Assembly: GCF_000817775.3 (NCBI RefSeq)
Contig: NZ_JTHE03000061.1
Location: 1-64,000 of the forward strand
Origin: Lyngbya confervoides BDU141951
GTDB taxonomy: Bacteria; Cyanobacteriota; Cyanobacteriia; Thermosynechococcales; Thermosynechococcaceae
Direction of reading: 5' to 3'
Length of the DNA: 64,000 nucleotides
Part shown: piece after piece, positions 52,851 to 61,883 of the stretch
How the letters are laid out: each line of letters opens with the position of its first letter
How positions within the stretch are numbered: the stretch's first letter is position 1
The notes under the pieces: generated by a model
What the model was told of the DNA's origin: nothing
The model's input: the letters and a program-made list of their open reading frames with translations, nothing else
Databases searched by the model: none
Translations under genes and position numbers: made by a program

Positions 52851-53132
52851 GTGACGCAAACCTATCACGCCAAGATTTATATTACCCTGCGTCCCTCGGT
52901 CCTGGACCCTGCTGGGACCGCGGTGCAGTCTGGATTAAGCCATATGGGCTACCGCAATATTGATCACGTTCGCATTGGCAAATACGTCGAGCTGGAGATC
53001 CAGGCTGCGGACGAGGCCGAGGCTACCCGCCAGATCGATCGGGTCTGTGCCCAGCTGTTGGCCAATCCGGTGATTGAAAATTACCGATTTGACCTCAAGC
53101 CTCAGGCCGTAAGCCTTGGAGGAACACCGTGA
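52851..53132 (+). CDS. purS: Phosphoribosylformylglycinamidine synthase subunit PurS
   Basis: Small subunit of the FGAM synthase complex PurSQL (purine synthesis). 93 residues with YHAKIYITLRPSVLDPAGTAV and the C-terminal NPVIENYRFDL; the GTG at 52851 gives the family-typical short N-terminus (earlier GTG or TTG codons add unlike residues). Its stop overlaps the purQ start by GTGA. Confidence 0.93.
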   Translation: MTQTYHAKIYITLRPSVLDPAGTAVQSGLSHMGYRNIDHVRIGKYVELEIQAADEAEATRQIDRVCAQLLANPVIENYRFDLKPQAVSLGGTP

Positions 53133-53806
53133 AGTTTGGGATCGTTGTATTTCCAGGGTCAAACTGCGATCGCGACGTGGCCATGGTGACCGGAGATTTA
53201 CTCCAGCAGCCAACCCGGATGGTTTGGCATGAGGAAACCGATATTAGCGATATCGATGTCATGGTCATTCCGGGCGGATTCAGCTACGGAGATTATTTAC
53301 GCTGTGGCGCGATCGCGCGCTTTTCTCCAGTCATGCAGGCCACCCGCGACCATGCAGCCCAGGGCAAAAAAGTGCTGGGAATTTGCAACGGGTTTCAGGT
53401 CCTCACAGAGTCTGGGCTTTTGCCAGGGGCCCTAGTGCGCAATCGAGACCTGCACTTTATTTGTGATCAGGTGCCGGTGCGAATTGAGCACAGCAATCGG
53501 GCCTGGACTTCCCAATACCAGGCGGGTAGTGTGATCACTCTGCCGATTGCCCACGGAGAAGGCTGTTACTTTGCCACTCCCGAAACCCTCGCCAGCCTGG
53601 AAGCCAACCAGCAAATTTTGTTTCGCTATTGCAGCTCGACGGGCGACATCACCGCAGAGAGTAATCCCAACGGATCCCAACAGAATATTGCGGGCATCTG
53701 TAATGAAGCGGGCAATATTCTTGGGATGATGCCCCACCCGGAGCGCGCCTCCGATGCGGCCCTGGGCTTTGTAGATGGCCTCGGTCTATTTCAGGGGTTG
53801 TTGTAA
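53129..53806 (+). CDS. purQ: Phosphoribosylformylglycinamidine synthase subunit PurQ (glutaminase)
   Basis: Class I glutamine amidotransferase that hands ammonia to PurL. Nucleophile Cys in VLGICNGFQVLTESGLLPGAL, catalytic His/Glu in MPHPERASD. 225 residues, GTG start overlapping purS. PurL is not in the window. Confidence 0.96.
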   Translation: MKFGIVVFPGSNCDRDVAMVTGDLLQQPTRMVWHEETDISDIDVMVIPGGFSYGDYLRCGAIARFSPVMQATRDHAAQGKKVLGICNGFQVLTESGLLPGALVRNRDLHFICDQVPVRIEHSNRAWTSQYQAGSVITLPIAHGEGCYFATPETLASLEANQQILFRYCSSTGDITAESNPNGSQQNIAGICNEAGNILGMMPHPERASDAALGFVDGLGLFQGLL

Positions 53807-53915
53807 GTTGCCAGGCCTAACGGACCCGATCCAGCCCTGGACAGTCCTGGCACAAATTGACCCGAGATCCATCCAAGGGCCCCCCTGTCAGAGGAGCCGC
53901 CCTTTGCAGATCCCT

Positions 53916-54590
53916 CTAGTCCGCCTGACTCGGCTGCAGACAGTCCCTGGCGTAGTTGGCCACCTGATCCACTTCGTCCTGGGTTAACCTCTGGAGATAT
54001 TCTGCCACCTGCGATTGATCAAAACAGCTAAAGGCTTGCACCAGGCGCTGACGGACTTGCCAGTCCTCATGTTGCAGAAAGGGAACCAGGAGGGGGATCG
54101 CTTCGGGCTGTTGCAGTTCCCCTAGGGAACTGATGGCAGCAAGCTGCACCAGCGGTTCGGGAGAGGCCAATGCCGTTTTGAGCAGTTCGAACCCCTCCGG
54201 CGCTCCGAGTTCTCCCAGGCAGGCGATGATGCTCATCTGAATCAGCCAGTCTGAGGTGCCCTCGTAGGCTCGCTTCAAGTCGGGAAAAGCTTCCCTAATC
54301 TGCAGAGCACCAATGGCATCCGCCGCGGCTGCCCGCACGTCGGCTTCGGGATCATTGTGAAGCCGGTCCAAAAGCAGCGTGCGGGCTTGCGAGACGTTGG
54401 CGATCCCAACCGTATCCATCTGGCTCACAGCCGCGTAGCGAACTCGAACCTGCGCATCTTTGATCAACGGGATCAAAAGCGGCCAGGCAGTTTCGGCATC
54501 TAGGGTTCGCAGCTCATTTAAACCGTGAATGCGATCGCCAAAATCTTCTGAGGTCAAGAGCTTCTGAATAGAGTCAGGGGATGAAGTCAT
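53916..54590 (-). CDS. HEAT-repeat protein, NblB-like
   Basis: 224 residues of HEAT-type helix pairs: SIQKLLTSEDFGDRIHGLNELR, VRVRYAAVSQM, DVRAAAADAIGALQI, IQMSIIACLGELGAPEGFELLKTAL, AISSLGELQQPEAIPLLVPFL. This pattern matches NblB-type proteins of cyanobacteria (phycobilisome degradation, chromophore detachment) and the lyase-related HEAT families. An exact role is inferred; no chromophore-binding residues are obvious. Convergent with purQ. Confidence 0.68.
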   Translation of the reverse strand: MTSSPDSIQKLLTSEDFGDRIHGLNELRTLDAETAWPLLIPLIKDAQVRVRYAAVSQMDTVGIANVSQARTLLLDRLHNDPEADVRAAAADAIGALQIREAFPDLKRAYEGTSDWLIQMSIIACLGELGAPEGFELLKTALASPEPLVQLAAISSLGELQQPEAIPLLVPFLQHEDWQVRQRLVQAFSCFDQSQVAEYLQRLTQDEVDQVANYARDCLQPSQAD

Positions 54591-54762
54591 GATAGGAGCC
54601 TGGAGCTATAGAGTTGAGACAAACAGGATCAAACGAAAGAAACTGACCTTAGATCAATCTACAACAGGGACGGCCAGGTAACGAAATGTTAATCTAGAAC
54701 CATGATCTCACCGTCCATTCCTAAATTTATCCCTGAAGCGGAATGTCTCCCAGGGAGATTTT

Positions 54763-54780
54763 GCACAGGTTAACCTGTGC
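54763..54780. promoter_or_regulatory. Perfect 18-bp palindrome before the DUF3285 gene
   Basis: GCACAGGTTAACCTGTGC reads the same on both strands, 50 bp before the ATG at 54830. Candidate operator or RNA hairpin; unrelated to HIP1. Regulator unknown. Confidence 0.45.
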
Positions 54781-54829
54781 CATTTGGGTGCAGTCAGTGC
54801 CGGTCATGGTGTCGAACTCGGAGCCTTCT

Positions 54830-55015
54830 ATGGATTCTCATCCCCCTCAATTGGACGCAAGCCCAGATTCCCCCGCCGCGGCGCCGAAGGATAGTTACGT
54901 GAAGCTGGCCATGCGTAACATGGTCAAGAAGTCGGGGAAGTCGATGTTTCACTTTTCCCTGACGACGCTGAGTTTGCTGGGAATTTTAATCGGCTTAGCC
55001 TACCTGACGCGCTAG
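54830..55015 (+). CDS. DUF3285 family small membrane protein
   Basis: 61 residues: polar N-terminus MDSHPPQLDASPDSPAAAPK, then YVKLAMRNMVKKSGKSMFHFSLTTLSLLGILIGLAYLTR, the DUF3285 pattern with one membrane helix at the end. Function unknown; the family occurs widely in cyanobacteria, typically near ybeY, as here (40 bp). An upstream open frame start (54743) would put the palindrome inside the gene and is not family-like. Confidence 0.82.
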   Translation: MDSHPPQLDASPDSPAAAPKDSYVKLAMRNMVKKSGKSMFHFSLTTLSLLGILIGLAYLTR

Positions 55016-55055
55016 CACCGCAGGTTTAGGGAAGACTCAATACACAGGGTAGGCG

Positions 55056-55568
55056 ATGGATTTTTCGGTGGAGGTGGAGGTGCAGTCCGGCTGGTCAAGT
55101 CGAGATCCCAGCGAGGCTGCGGTGATAAGCCGGGAGATCGCCCCTCTGACCTGGACCCAGTGGTTTCAAGCCTGGATCAAACACCTCAATCCGCAACTTT
55201 CACCCATTCAGTCCTACTGCCTGGGACTCCGGCTGACCAGCGATCGCGACATTCAGGCATTGAATGCGACCTATCGACAGCAAAATCGGCCCACGGACGT
55301 TCTGGCCTTTGCGTTCCTGGAAGGGGAAGCGGTGCCAGATCAGGTTTGGCAAAGTCAGCCGATGGAGCTTGGAGATATCGTCATTTCCGTGGAAACTGCA
55401 ATGCGACAAGCCCAAACGCATCGGCACCCTGCCCATCAGGAAATTGCCTGGTTAGCAACCCATGGCCTGCTGCATTTACTGGGATGGGACCATCCGACCG
55501 ACGAGGCCCTCCAGCACATGGTTCACCTGCAAACTTGCCTGCTGCTGGAGGTAGGGCTGCTAAGCTAG
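55056..55568 (+). CDS. ybeY: Endoribonuclease YbeY (rRNA maturation)
   Basis: Zinc-dependent RNase for 16S rRNA 3' processing. The metal site HGLLHLLGWDH carries three His. 170 residues. TYRQQNRPTDVLAFAF is the family pattern upstream. The small DUF3285 gene precedes it; the dgkA gene follows after 285 bp, as in other cyanobacteria. Confidence 0.94.
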   Translation: MDFSVEVEVQSGWSSRDPSEAAVISREIAPLTWTQWFQAWIKHLNPQLSPIQSYCLGLRLTSDRDIQALNATYRQQNRPTDVLAFAFLEGEAVPDQVWQSQPMELGDIVISVETAMRQAQTHRHPAHQEIAWLATHGLLHLLGWDHPTDEALQHMVHLQTCLLLEVGLLS

Positions 55569-55853
55569 GGACGTCAGGGGGCCAGATTTTCCCCACTCCC
55601 GGCGTTCGGCCCAAACTGTATCCAACAGCACATAATTCTTCATGTTGAAACCACTAAGTTGTGAATAATTCAAGGAAAAGCATTCAGCGCCTGGGCCGGT
55701 GTGCTATGACATTCGTATATTTTTCTGCGTAGGTTGCAGCTCATTTATTCCCTTTTTCTAACGAAAATTCTTTGTATTTGTTTGTATTTGTGCAGGTAGA
55801 GGCCCTGGGGAAATCTGTAGGATTTCCAGTAGGGCATATAACAATATAAAAAA

Positions 55854-56303
55854 ATGACTGAAAAGCTAATTGCTTCTCCCCCGCCAGTTCTAAAGCGCCC
55901 CAGTCGACCCTATCGAGAACCTCGGGAGCGTGCCTATAAGGTCGCCCATAATCTACTGGTCAGTTTTCGCTACGCCGGGGCAGGCCTGGTGTATGCGTTT
56001 TTCACCCAGCGAAACTTTCGAATTCACGCCCTCGTGGGAACCCTGGCCATGTCCCTGGGTCTGCTGTTGGAAGTGAGCAATGTGGAGCTGGCGGTCATCG
56101 CCCTGACCTCTGCCCTGGTCATGGCCATGGAGCTAATCAACACCGCTCTAGAGGCCGTGGTGGATCTCACGGTGGGCAGTGATTTTCACGAACTCGCGAA
56201 GATTGCAAAGGACTGTGCAGCGGCAGCGGTCTTGATGCTGGCGATCGCGGCGTTAACCATTGCGGGATTCTTACTGTTGCCCCCCCTCTTGAACGACCTG
56301 TAA
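55854..56303 (+). CDS. dgkA: Diacylglycerol kinase
   Basis: Integral membrane kinase (149 residues) that recycles diacylglycerol or undecaprenol. The signature ELINTALEAVVDLT and KIAKDCAAAAVLMLAI are present, with three membrane helices after a basic N-terminal extension (KRPSRPYREPRERAYKVAHNLL). Undecaprenol activity, seen in Gram-positive relatives, would feed the polyprenyl pool used by the polysaccharide enzymes above; this is inference. Confidence 0.9.
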   Translation: MTEKLIASPPPVLKRPSRPYREPRERAYKVAHNLLVSFRYAGAGLVYAFFTQRNFRIHALVGTLAMSLGLLLEVSNVELAVIALTSALVMAMELINTALEAVVDLTVGSDFHELAKIAKDCAAAAVLMLAIAALTIAGFLLLPPLLNDL

Positions 56304-56389
56304 CGCATCCGCCTCCCTCGATCATCCAGGTAGCAAGTGCCCCCAGGGTGCAATGCTAAAATCACCAACAGCCTCAGTAAGATCCCTGG

Positions 56390-57928
56390 ATGTCTGGCTA
56401 TTTCTTGATTTTAGCGATTATTTTTCTCGGCGGAGCCTTGGCCACCCTCGGCGATCGCCTGGGATCTCGGGTTGGAAAAGCGCGACTGCGGCTGTTTAAT
56501 CTACGGCCTAAGCAAACCGCTACCCTGATGACCATTGTCACCGGGGGAATTATTTCCACCTTAACCCTGGGCATTCTGCTGGGCACCAATCGCCAACTGC
56601 GAGATGGCTTAATCCGAATTGATGAAATTCGGCAGCGCAGTCGTCAGGCACAGGCGGAACTCAGGGAAGCCCAGGCTCAAAAGCGCGCTGCCCAAGCAGA
56701 GCAGCAAAAGGCCGAGGAAAGTTTAAATAAGGTGGTCAACCGATTGCGGGTGGTTAATCAATCTCTGCAGGCTTCGGTTCTCAAGCAAAAGCGGACTGAG
56801 GCCCAGTTCAGACAGCTGCAATCTAGGTTTGACAATGCCCAAAGCATCCTAAAGAAAACCCAGACCCAAACCCAACAATTACGCCAGCAAATTACGAGAC
56901 TGGGATCTACAGCCCGCCAGCTTCGCGCTGAGCAAGACAAGTTAATTCAGCAGCGCAATCAAGCCCAAGCCAACTTGGCTCGGGCCGAGTCACGTCGGTC
57001 AAAACTGGAGGCCTCCGTTCGGCAAGCCCAGGTGAGGTTGAAAGAGGTGGAAGTCCAAAAGCTTGCCCTGGAAGAGGCGATCGCCACAGCCCAGCAGGAA
57101 TTGGCACTGGCAAAACAGCAGGAAGAAGCCTCTCAACAAGCCCTTGAACAGGTTGAACGACAGTTAGAGCAGGCCAATCGGCAGCGGCAGGCACTCCAGG
57201 CGGATATTCAAGTTCTGGCAGGCGATCGCCAGCGGCTAGAGGCGAACGTCCGGATTCTGACCCGTGGACTACGGCAGGGAAATATTGCCATTCGTTCAGG
57301 CCAGATTTTAGCCAGTGCGGTGATCTCCAATGTCGAAACACGCCAGGAAGCCCTTGAAGAATTAAACCGGCTTCTCTACAGCGCCCGAATTCAGGCCATT
57401 GTGCGGACCAACAGTCCAGATGCAACCCCCTCAGAGCCCATTGTGCGGATGATTCGTGAAGATGCAGAGCAGGTATTAAGTCGCATTAGTGATGGGTCTT
57501 CTTACCTGGTCCGGCTGCTCTCGGTCAATAATTATTTACAGGGCGAAGCTCGCATCAACGTTCTCCTCCTCTCCCAGGTTTTACCCAATCGTCTCCTGTT
57601 CCAGGAGGGCGAAACCGTATCCTCCATTTCCCTGGTCCCGGCAAAGCTGAGCGAAGAAGAAATCATTGCGAAGGTGGAGTCGCTTTTTGTCCTGGCTCAG
57701 CAACGAGCGGTGGAAGCAGGCATTCCCAGAGATCCCCTCACAGGCAAAGTTGGGGGTGAGTTTAGCACGCTCAAGCTGTTTAAATTCACCACAGCCCTTA
57801 AATCGCTAAACCTCTCCCGTCCGGTTCAGGTTTACACCATTACCCAATCTGATGTCTATACCGCTGGTCCCTTAGACTTGGTCTTGGTGGCGGTGGAAGA
57901 TGGCCAGGTTATTTTGAGCAGCAACTGA
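56390..57928 (+). CDS. DUF3084 coiled-coil membrane protein
   Basis: 512 residues: two N-terminal membrane helices (YFLILAIIFLGGALATLGD and MTIVTGGIISTLTLGILLG), then a long Gln/Ala/Arg-rich coiled coil (about 65-290), and a conserved DUF3084 C-terminal domain (LSRISDGSSYLVRLLSVNNYLQGEARINVLLLSQVLPN and LDLVLVAVEDGQVILSSN). Function unknown, cyanobacteria-specific. Possibly a scaffold at the membrane. Confidence 0.85.
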   Translation: MSGYFLILAIIFLGGALATLGDRLGSRVGKARLRLFNLRPKQTATLMTIVTGGIISTLTLGILLGTNRQLRDGLIRIDEIRQRSRQAQAELREAQAQKRAAQAEQQKAEESLNKVVNRLRVVNQSLQASVLKQKRTEAQFRQLQSRFDNAQSILKKTQTQTQQLRQQITRLGSTARQLRAEQDKLIQQRNQAQANLARAESRRSKLEASVRQAQVRLKEVEVQKLALEEAIATAQQELALAKQQEEASQQALEQVERQLEQANRQRQALQADIQVLAGDRQRLEANVRILTRGLRQGNIAIRSGQILASAVISNVETRQEALEELNRLLYSARIQAIVRTNSPDATPSEPIVRMIREDAEQVLSRISDGSSYLVRLLSVNNYLQGEARINVLLLSQVLPNRLLFQEGETVSSISLVPAKLSEEEIIAKVESLFVLAQQRAVEAGIPRDPLTGKVGGEFSTLKLFKFTTALKSLNLSRPVQVYTITQSDVYTAGPLDLVLVAVEDGQVILSSN

Positions 57929-58181
57929 CCGCATTCTCCTGAGGCAAGACACCTTTTCCGTTCCTCGAAGTCAATTCGTGGGGGCCAGCCTGGCCAATCT
58001 CAAGCGGCCCATCACCCAACCTTCAGCAGAGCGTGATGCTAGTTTTGCAAGGCTTGTCAACTTTTTTTGCATTGACGTTAACCAGTTCTTTAAGAAAAGT
58101 AAAGATTGATACAACTAGCCGGAATTAAATCAGGGAAGCTGTGATCCGTTAAATGAACTGCACCCTCTCAGCGCGCCCTTC

Positions 58182-58337
58182 ATGAATTTTGTTTCATTTT
58201 TGATCAAACCGGCGATGATTGGTCTTTTGGCTGGAGTTGGCCATGGGGTCATCTCCCACCGCGCCAATCTCCCGATGTCACTTCCCGATCAAGTCATGAG
58301 CGTAATTGCCCCTGAGACGCTTCCCACCGAACTCTAA
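58182..58337 (+). CDS. Small hypothetical membrane protein
   Basis: 51 residues, MNFVSFLIKPAMIGLLAGVGHGVISHRANL then a polar end DQVMSVIAPETLPTEL. One hydrophobic segment. I recognise similar short peptides next to small membrane genes in other cyanobacteria but cannot name a family. It lies 84 bp before the next small gene and in the same direction, so they may be co-transcribed. Confidence 0.5.
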   Translation: MNFVSFLIKPAMIGLLAGVGHGVISHRANLPMSLPDQVMSVIAPETLPTEL

Positions 58338-58421
58338 ACCGAGGCGAAGTGTAATTTTTTTGTTAACTGTAGCCGAGAATACAAAAAATAGATGAAGATA
58401 AGGTGAGCGTTTATCAAGGGC

Positions 58422-58637
58422 ATGCTCATGAACACAAATTCATCTAACCCGGTTGCTGCCGGCTCCCTCACCGACCGACTGATGGCCATTTCCTTAGCAA
58501 CCCTGTCCATGTTTGTGGTAGGTTACTCGGCCACTCGGGTTGTGCTCAACGCACTGTCGACGGATACTTCAGCCACAGCAGAATCGATCACACCCCATCA
58601 GGCTGAGATGTGGAAAGTCTTTGGTCAGCGGTTCTAG
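58422..58637 (+). CDS. Small hypothetical membrane protein
   Basis: 71 residues: LTDRLMAISLATLSMFVVGYSATRVVLNALSTDTSATAES..., with one membrane helix (about 20-42) and a polar C-terminal end. Unknown function; a shorter version from M3 is possible. It follows the 58182 gene. Confidence 0.55.
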   Translation: MLMNTNSSNPVAAGSLTDRLMAISLATLSMFVVGYSATRVVLNALSTDTSATAESITPHQAEMWKVFGQRF

Positions 58638-58673
58638 CGGATCTCGCTGGCTAATCCAGAGTTTTGTGGCTGC

Positions 58674-58804
58674 CGGGTTTACATCCTGACGGTTCACATC
58701 CTGTCCCCAGCCGCAGCCATCAGACTAGGTTGGGGACCATGAATTGAGCCAGGCTCCCTGCAGCAGGGCACAACCGGCCTCTGCACAACCGACCTCTGCA
58801 CAAT
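58674..58804. repeat. Short 15-bp period repeats
   Basis: TTYACATCCTG occurs twice 15 bp apart at about 58678-58703, and GCACAACCGRCCTCT occurs twice in tandem at 58768-58782 and 58783-58797 with a partial third copy. They fill the gap between the tiny gene and DUF1823. Function unknown. Confidence 0.5.
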
Positions 58805-58835
58805 CAATCACTGACTCAGCCTGAGACCTTGAGAT

Positions 58836-59222
58836 CTAGGCGAGCATGCCTTGGGCTTTCATGTAGCTTAATAACCAACTCACAGCGGTGGCGCGGCGGG
58901 TGAGTCGCGGTTGAAGCTGATCCACGGTATAGCCTTTGAATCCCAAATAGGTTTTAAGAAGCTGCTTATTCTCCTGTGGAATTGAGCGCGTCAGATGCAC
59001 AGTGGCCGGACGGCTGCCTATAAAATCAGGAGGAGTCGGAAATTTTTCCGCCCAGTAGGCCTCGACGTGGCTTATATCCCATTGCCCGTCCTGATGCTGA
59101 TACCCTAAAGACTGCCAGAGCAGCTGGTTCACTGCGAGGTCACTCACCTGATCCTCTAAAATTTGCCAAAGGGTTTGCTGGGTCAACGGCAGAACCTCTA
59201 GGCTGGAGTCGGAACTAGTCAT
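58836..59222 (-). CDS. DUF1823 family protein
   Basis: 128 residues from MTSSDSSLEV, conserved in cyanobacteria and plastids: PLTQQTLWQILEDQVSDLAVNQLLWQSLGY, FIGSRPATVHLTRSIPQENKQLLKTYLGFKGY, LTRRATAVSWLLSYMK. Function unknown. An in-frame ATG at 59267 adds 15 unlike residues. Confidence 0.82.
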   Translation of the reverse strand: MTSSDSSLEVLPLTQQTLWQILEDQVSDLAVNQLLWQSLGYQHQDGQWDISHVEAYWAEKFPTPPDFIGSRPATVHLTRSIPQENKQLLKTYLGFKGYTVDQLQPRLTRRATAVSWLLSYMKAQGMLA

Positions 59223-59413
59223 GGAGTTTGCAAAGCATTGAACGATGCGAATCTCAGGAGATTTCAAGAAAATTAACTCAACGGGTGTTTTGGATCACTG
59301 ACCGATTTGGGTATTCTCTTTACCATAACGGTGTATGTTTCAAAGTCGCCCTCATTTATGAAGACTTTGCAATTATCTAACTGCTTAAGCAATCCCCACC
59401 TTGGGAGATGAGT

Positions 59414-59437
59414 GGCCGAGCCGGAACAGGTTCGGCC
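59414..59437. terminator. Hairpin after DUF3611 gene
   Basis: GGCCGAGCC (59414-59422) pairs with GGTTCGGCC (59429-59437) with one wobble pair around GGAACA, 20 bp beyond the DUF3611 stop on the minus strand. No U-run on that strand; a T-rich stretch is on the plus side. Terminator or RNA-stability hairpin. Confidence 0.45.
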
Positions 59438-59456
59438 GCTTGTTCTTTAACTCCCC

Positions 59457-60086
59457 CTATCGCTGCGGTTGCGTCGTCCGTTGCAAGAGATATAGGGAGG
59501 CCAAAATTCCCACATATTCTCCCACCGCTAAATGTATGCAGACCAGAATCACGATCAAGTCTAGGGGGCCAATGCGAATTTCAAACACGTTTCCAAGCTG
59601 AGAGAGAGATTTCAGCAGGAGCAGCCCCCCACTTCCTTCTCCAGCCGTAAGCGTGAGCAGCATTCCCGTTAAATCAATCCCCAGCCCTAATCGCAGCAGA
59701 TCCAGGGTTGAATTTTTAGAGGGTGCCGTATCAACTGAGTTTGTCTGTAAGCGACGCCCCCAATTGATATAACGGTAGCTCCAGTAGGCACTGGCCGCCA
59801 ACAACACGACACTACAGGCGATGAGAAAAAGACCCACTCCCGTGTTGGGATCAACGGTAGGAACGGGAGCTGGGGCTGTCCCGGTGCCGCCAGAGGGATT
59901 AGTGGCCGGGGTGCGAGGCACCTGCCGGGCAAAAAAAGTTGGCAAGAATCCCACCAGCGCTAAGATCCCCGACAAAATGGTTAAAACCACTTTAATCCAT
60001 AGGCTGAATCGCCCCCACAGGATAAATCCGGTTCCAAGCTTTCGGAGGGTGACGGTAACGGATTGAATTTCTCCAGCTTCGGCCAT
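59457..60086 (-). CDS. DUF3611 family membrane protein
   Basis: 209 residues with about four membrane helices (SLWIKVVLTILSGILALVGFLP, VGLFLIACSVVLLAASAYWSYRY, LRLGLGIDLTGMLLTLTAGEG, LDLIVILVCIHLAVGEYVGILASL) and a Pro/Thr linker. Cyanobacterial and plant DUF3611 pattern RLQTN...SKNSTLDLLRLGLGIDLTGM. Function unknown. It starts 3 bp after the bciB stop (60090 minus strand), so the two are co-transcribed. Confidence 0.82.
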   Translation of the reverse strand: MAEAGEIQSVTVTLRKLGTGFILWGRFSLWIKVVLTILSGILALVGFLPTFFARQVPRTPATNPSGGTGTAPAPVPTVDPNTGVGLFLIACSVVLLAASAYWSYRYINWGRRLQTNSVDTAPSKNSTLDLLRLGLGIDLTGMLLTLTAGEGSGGLLLLKSLSQLGNVFEIRIGPLDLIVILVCIHLAVGEYVGILASLYLLQRTTQPQR

Positions 60087-60089
60087 AGG

Positions 60090-61280
60090 TCAATTCTTCG
60101 GGAGACGGTACTGAGCAACAATTTTTTTGGCGTAGTCTGGAACGTGGGCGTCAAGCTTTTCAGGATAATTACGACGCACATAGAGATAATTGCGCGTAAA
60201 GTGAGAATCTATGGAGAACCTTGCATATTCCAGACCCTTGGGTCCGAAACGCTCAATGAAGATGCCCATGAGCTTGGCCGCCCACAGGGGAAGAGTGACG
60301 CCTTGATCGTAGGCCGGGATGCTTTGCTGGACTGCCTGTTTGCGATCGCCCTGGGCCGTGACCGGCTGGGTGTGAATTTGATCTTGCACTAAATCCAGCA
60401 TGGCTTGGCCCGTCGGGTTGCGAACCACAATCCACTGCCAGCCATAGGGGGCACCCATGTACCCCACCACGAGATCGGCAAGGGAGTTGACATAGTCAAA
60501 ACAGCTCATACAGGAGGGAGCAAAGACATCCTTGAGCTGGTTTGTTTTGAGACCAAAGAAGGGGACTTTCTCCTCGGACCCATCCTCATGCTTAAAGTGC
60601 ACCTGGAAGTCCTGCATAAATTCGTAATACACCACTGTGTCGGGCGAACGACTGGTGGTATCGAGGAATTTTTGCAGCCCGGAGCGCGAAACATTGTCGA
60701 CACAAGGGGTTCCAAGCACGTACAGCCGTTCTAATCCCAGCTTTTTCTCCACGGATCTAAGGGCCTGGATTTGACAGCCAACGCCAATGACCAGCAGACG
60801 CTTCAGACCTGAGGCTTCAATCTCTTCTAAGATATTCAAATTTGGGGACAGCGTGGGCTTATTCACCCTGGCAGCAAGGATTTCCTCTGGCGATCGCGCA
60901 ATGAGGGGCTTGGGCTCAAAGCGATCGTCCTGAGTGTTCTGGACACAGACCACGCCCTCCACCCAGCCGCGGTTGAGCATCTCAATGGCGATGGTGCTGA
61001 CAATCCCCGTCCACTGCGCCCCTGGAATCGGATCCGTCTTCCGAGCCGCCATCATGGACTGATGCACCCCAAAATAGAGATCGTCCTCTTGATTGAGATC
61101 TCGGCTGCGCCCGTGGGCAGCCTCCTCTAGCGCAGGAATTTGCTGATTGAGGAACGCACAGGCCTCCTTGACATAGTGAATGTAGTGGGTATCACACAAC
61201 CCGCACTCACTACAGAGTTCTTTGGCAGGACGGCGACTCTTGGGGTTAAGCGCTCTCGCTTTTTTATGGGCAGCAACCAT
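60090..61280 (-). CDS. bciB: Ferredoxin-type 8-vinyl reductase (BciB/Slr1923 type)
   Basis: 396 residues from MVAAHKKARALNPKSRRPAKELCSECGLCD. Fe-S and flavin-dependent member of the F420 hydrogenase beta-like family that reduces the 8-vinyl group of divinyl chlorophyllide. Cysteine clusters CSECGLC...CAFLNQ, GVGCQIQAL, TPCVDNVSR and SCMSCFDYVNSLADLVVGYMGAP are as in cyanobacterial Slr1923. 7-hydroxymethyl chlorophyll a reductase is a close relative in plants and is the alternative. A further in-frame ATG at 61313 adds 11 residues. Confidence 0.9.
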   Translation of the reverse strand: MVAAHKKARALNPKSRRPAKELCSECGLCDTHYIHYVKEACAFLNQQIPALEEAAHGRSRDLNQEDDLYFGVHQSMMAARKTDPIPGAQWTGIVSTIAIEMLNRGWVEGVVCVQNTQDDRFEPKPLIARSPEEILAARVNKPTLSPNLNILEEIEASGLKRLLVIGVGCQIQALRSVEKKLGLERLYVLGTPCVDNVSRSGLQKFLDTTSRSPDTVVYYEFMQDFQVHFKHEDGSEEKVPFFGLKTNQLKDVFAPSCMSCFDYVNSLADLVVGYMGAPYGWQWIVVRNPTGQAMLDLVQDQIHTQPVTAQGDRKQAVQQSIPAYDQGVTLPLWAAKLMGIFIERFGPKGLEYARFSIDSHFTRNYLYVRRNYPEKLDAHVPDYAKKIVAQYRLPKN

Positions 61281-61449
61281 GGGCAGACTGTTGGGATGAA
61301 ACCTGTTCCTCACGATAGCGTATCCCCGTCGCCCTGTGGAAAGGGAAAGACAATGATGGCCATTAATGGCGGATCGAAACGCCCCTCTGTGGTCGCGAGG
61401 AGAGGAACTATGGCGGGGATTTATAGCCTTCTCTCCCCCATCAGATCAC

Positions 61450-61473
61450 AAAAAACGCCGCCCGCAGGCAGCG
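61450..61473 (-). terminator. Terminator of rplU-rpmA
   Basis: On the minus strand CGCTGCC (61473-61467) pairs with GGCGGCG (61462-61456) with one wobble, loop TGCG, followed by a run of six T (61455-61450). It lies about 75 bp after the rpmA stop and before bciB, separating the two units. Confidence 0.8.
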
Positions 61474-61546
61474 CTGGATTGCTAAGATACGCTAGTGTCA
61501 GTCATTGACCGCCACCGCGTAATCTGTCATCAATAAACACCGGTGG

Positions 61547-61801
61547 TTAAGCCGCGTACACGCTGACCTTCTTGCCATTTTTACCGCGGCGCTCAAACTG
61601 GACGACACCATCAATTAGGGCAAACAGCGTATCATCATTGCCGCGCCCCACGTTGTTACCCGGATGAATCTTGGTACCGCGCTGCCGAACGATGATGTTT
61701 CCGGCCAGAACCACCTCACCGCCGTACCGCTTAACACCTAAACGTTTGGCGTTCGAGTCGCGTCCGTTCCGAGTACTACCAGTTCCCTTCTTATGAGCCA
61801 T
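61547..61801 (-). CDS. rpmA: 50S ribosomal protein L27
   Basis: 84 residues: [53 protein letters not shown], the complete L27. It sits 82 bp after rplU, the universal rplU-rpmA order. Confidence 0.98.
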   Translation of the reverse strand: MAHKKGTGSTRNGRDSNAKRLGVKRYGGEVVLAGNIIVRQRGTKIHPGNNVGRGNDDTLFALIDGVVQFERRGKNGKKVSVYAA

Positions 61802-61883
61802 GACAACCTCAAGCTAAATCAATAACGTCTCTGTTTAACAGTCTAAAAAACCCCTTGGCCCTTGGGCAGGAGCCTAACCTGGC

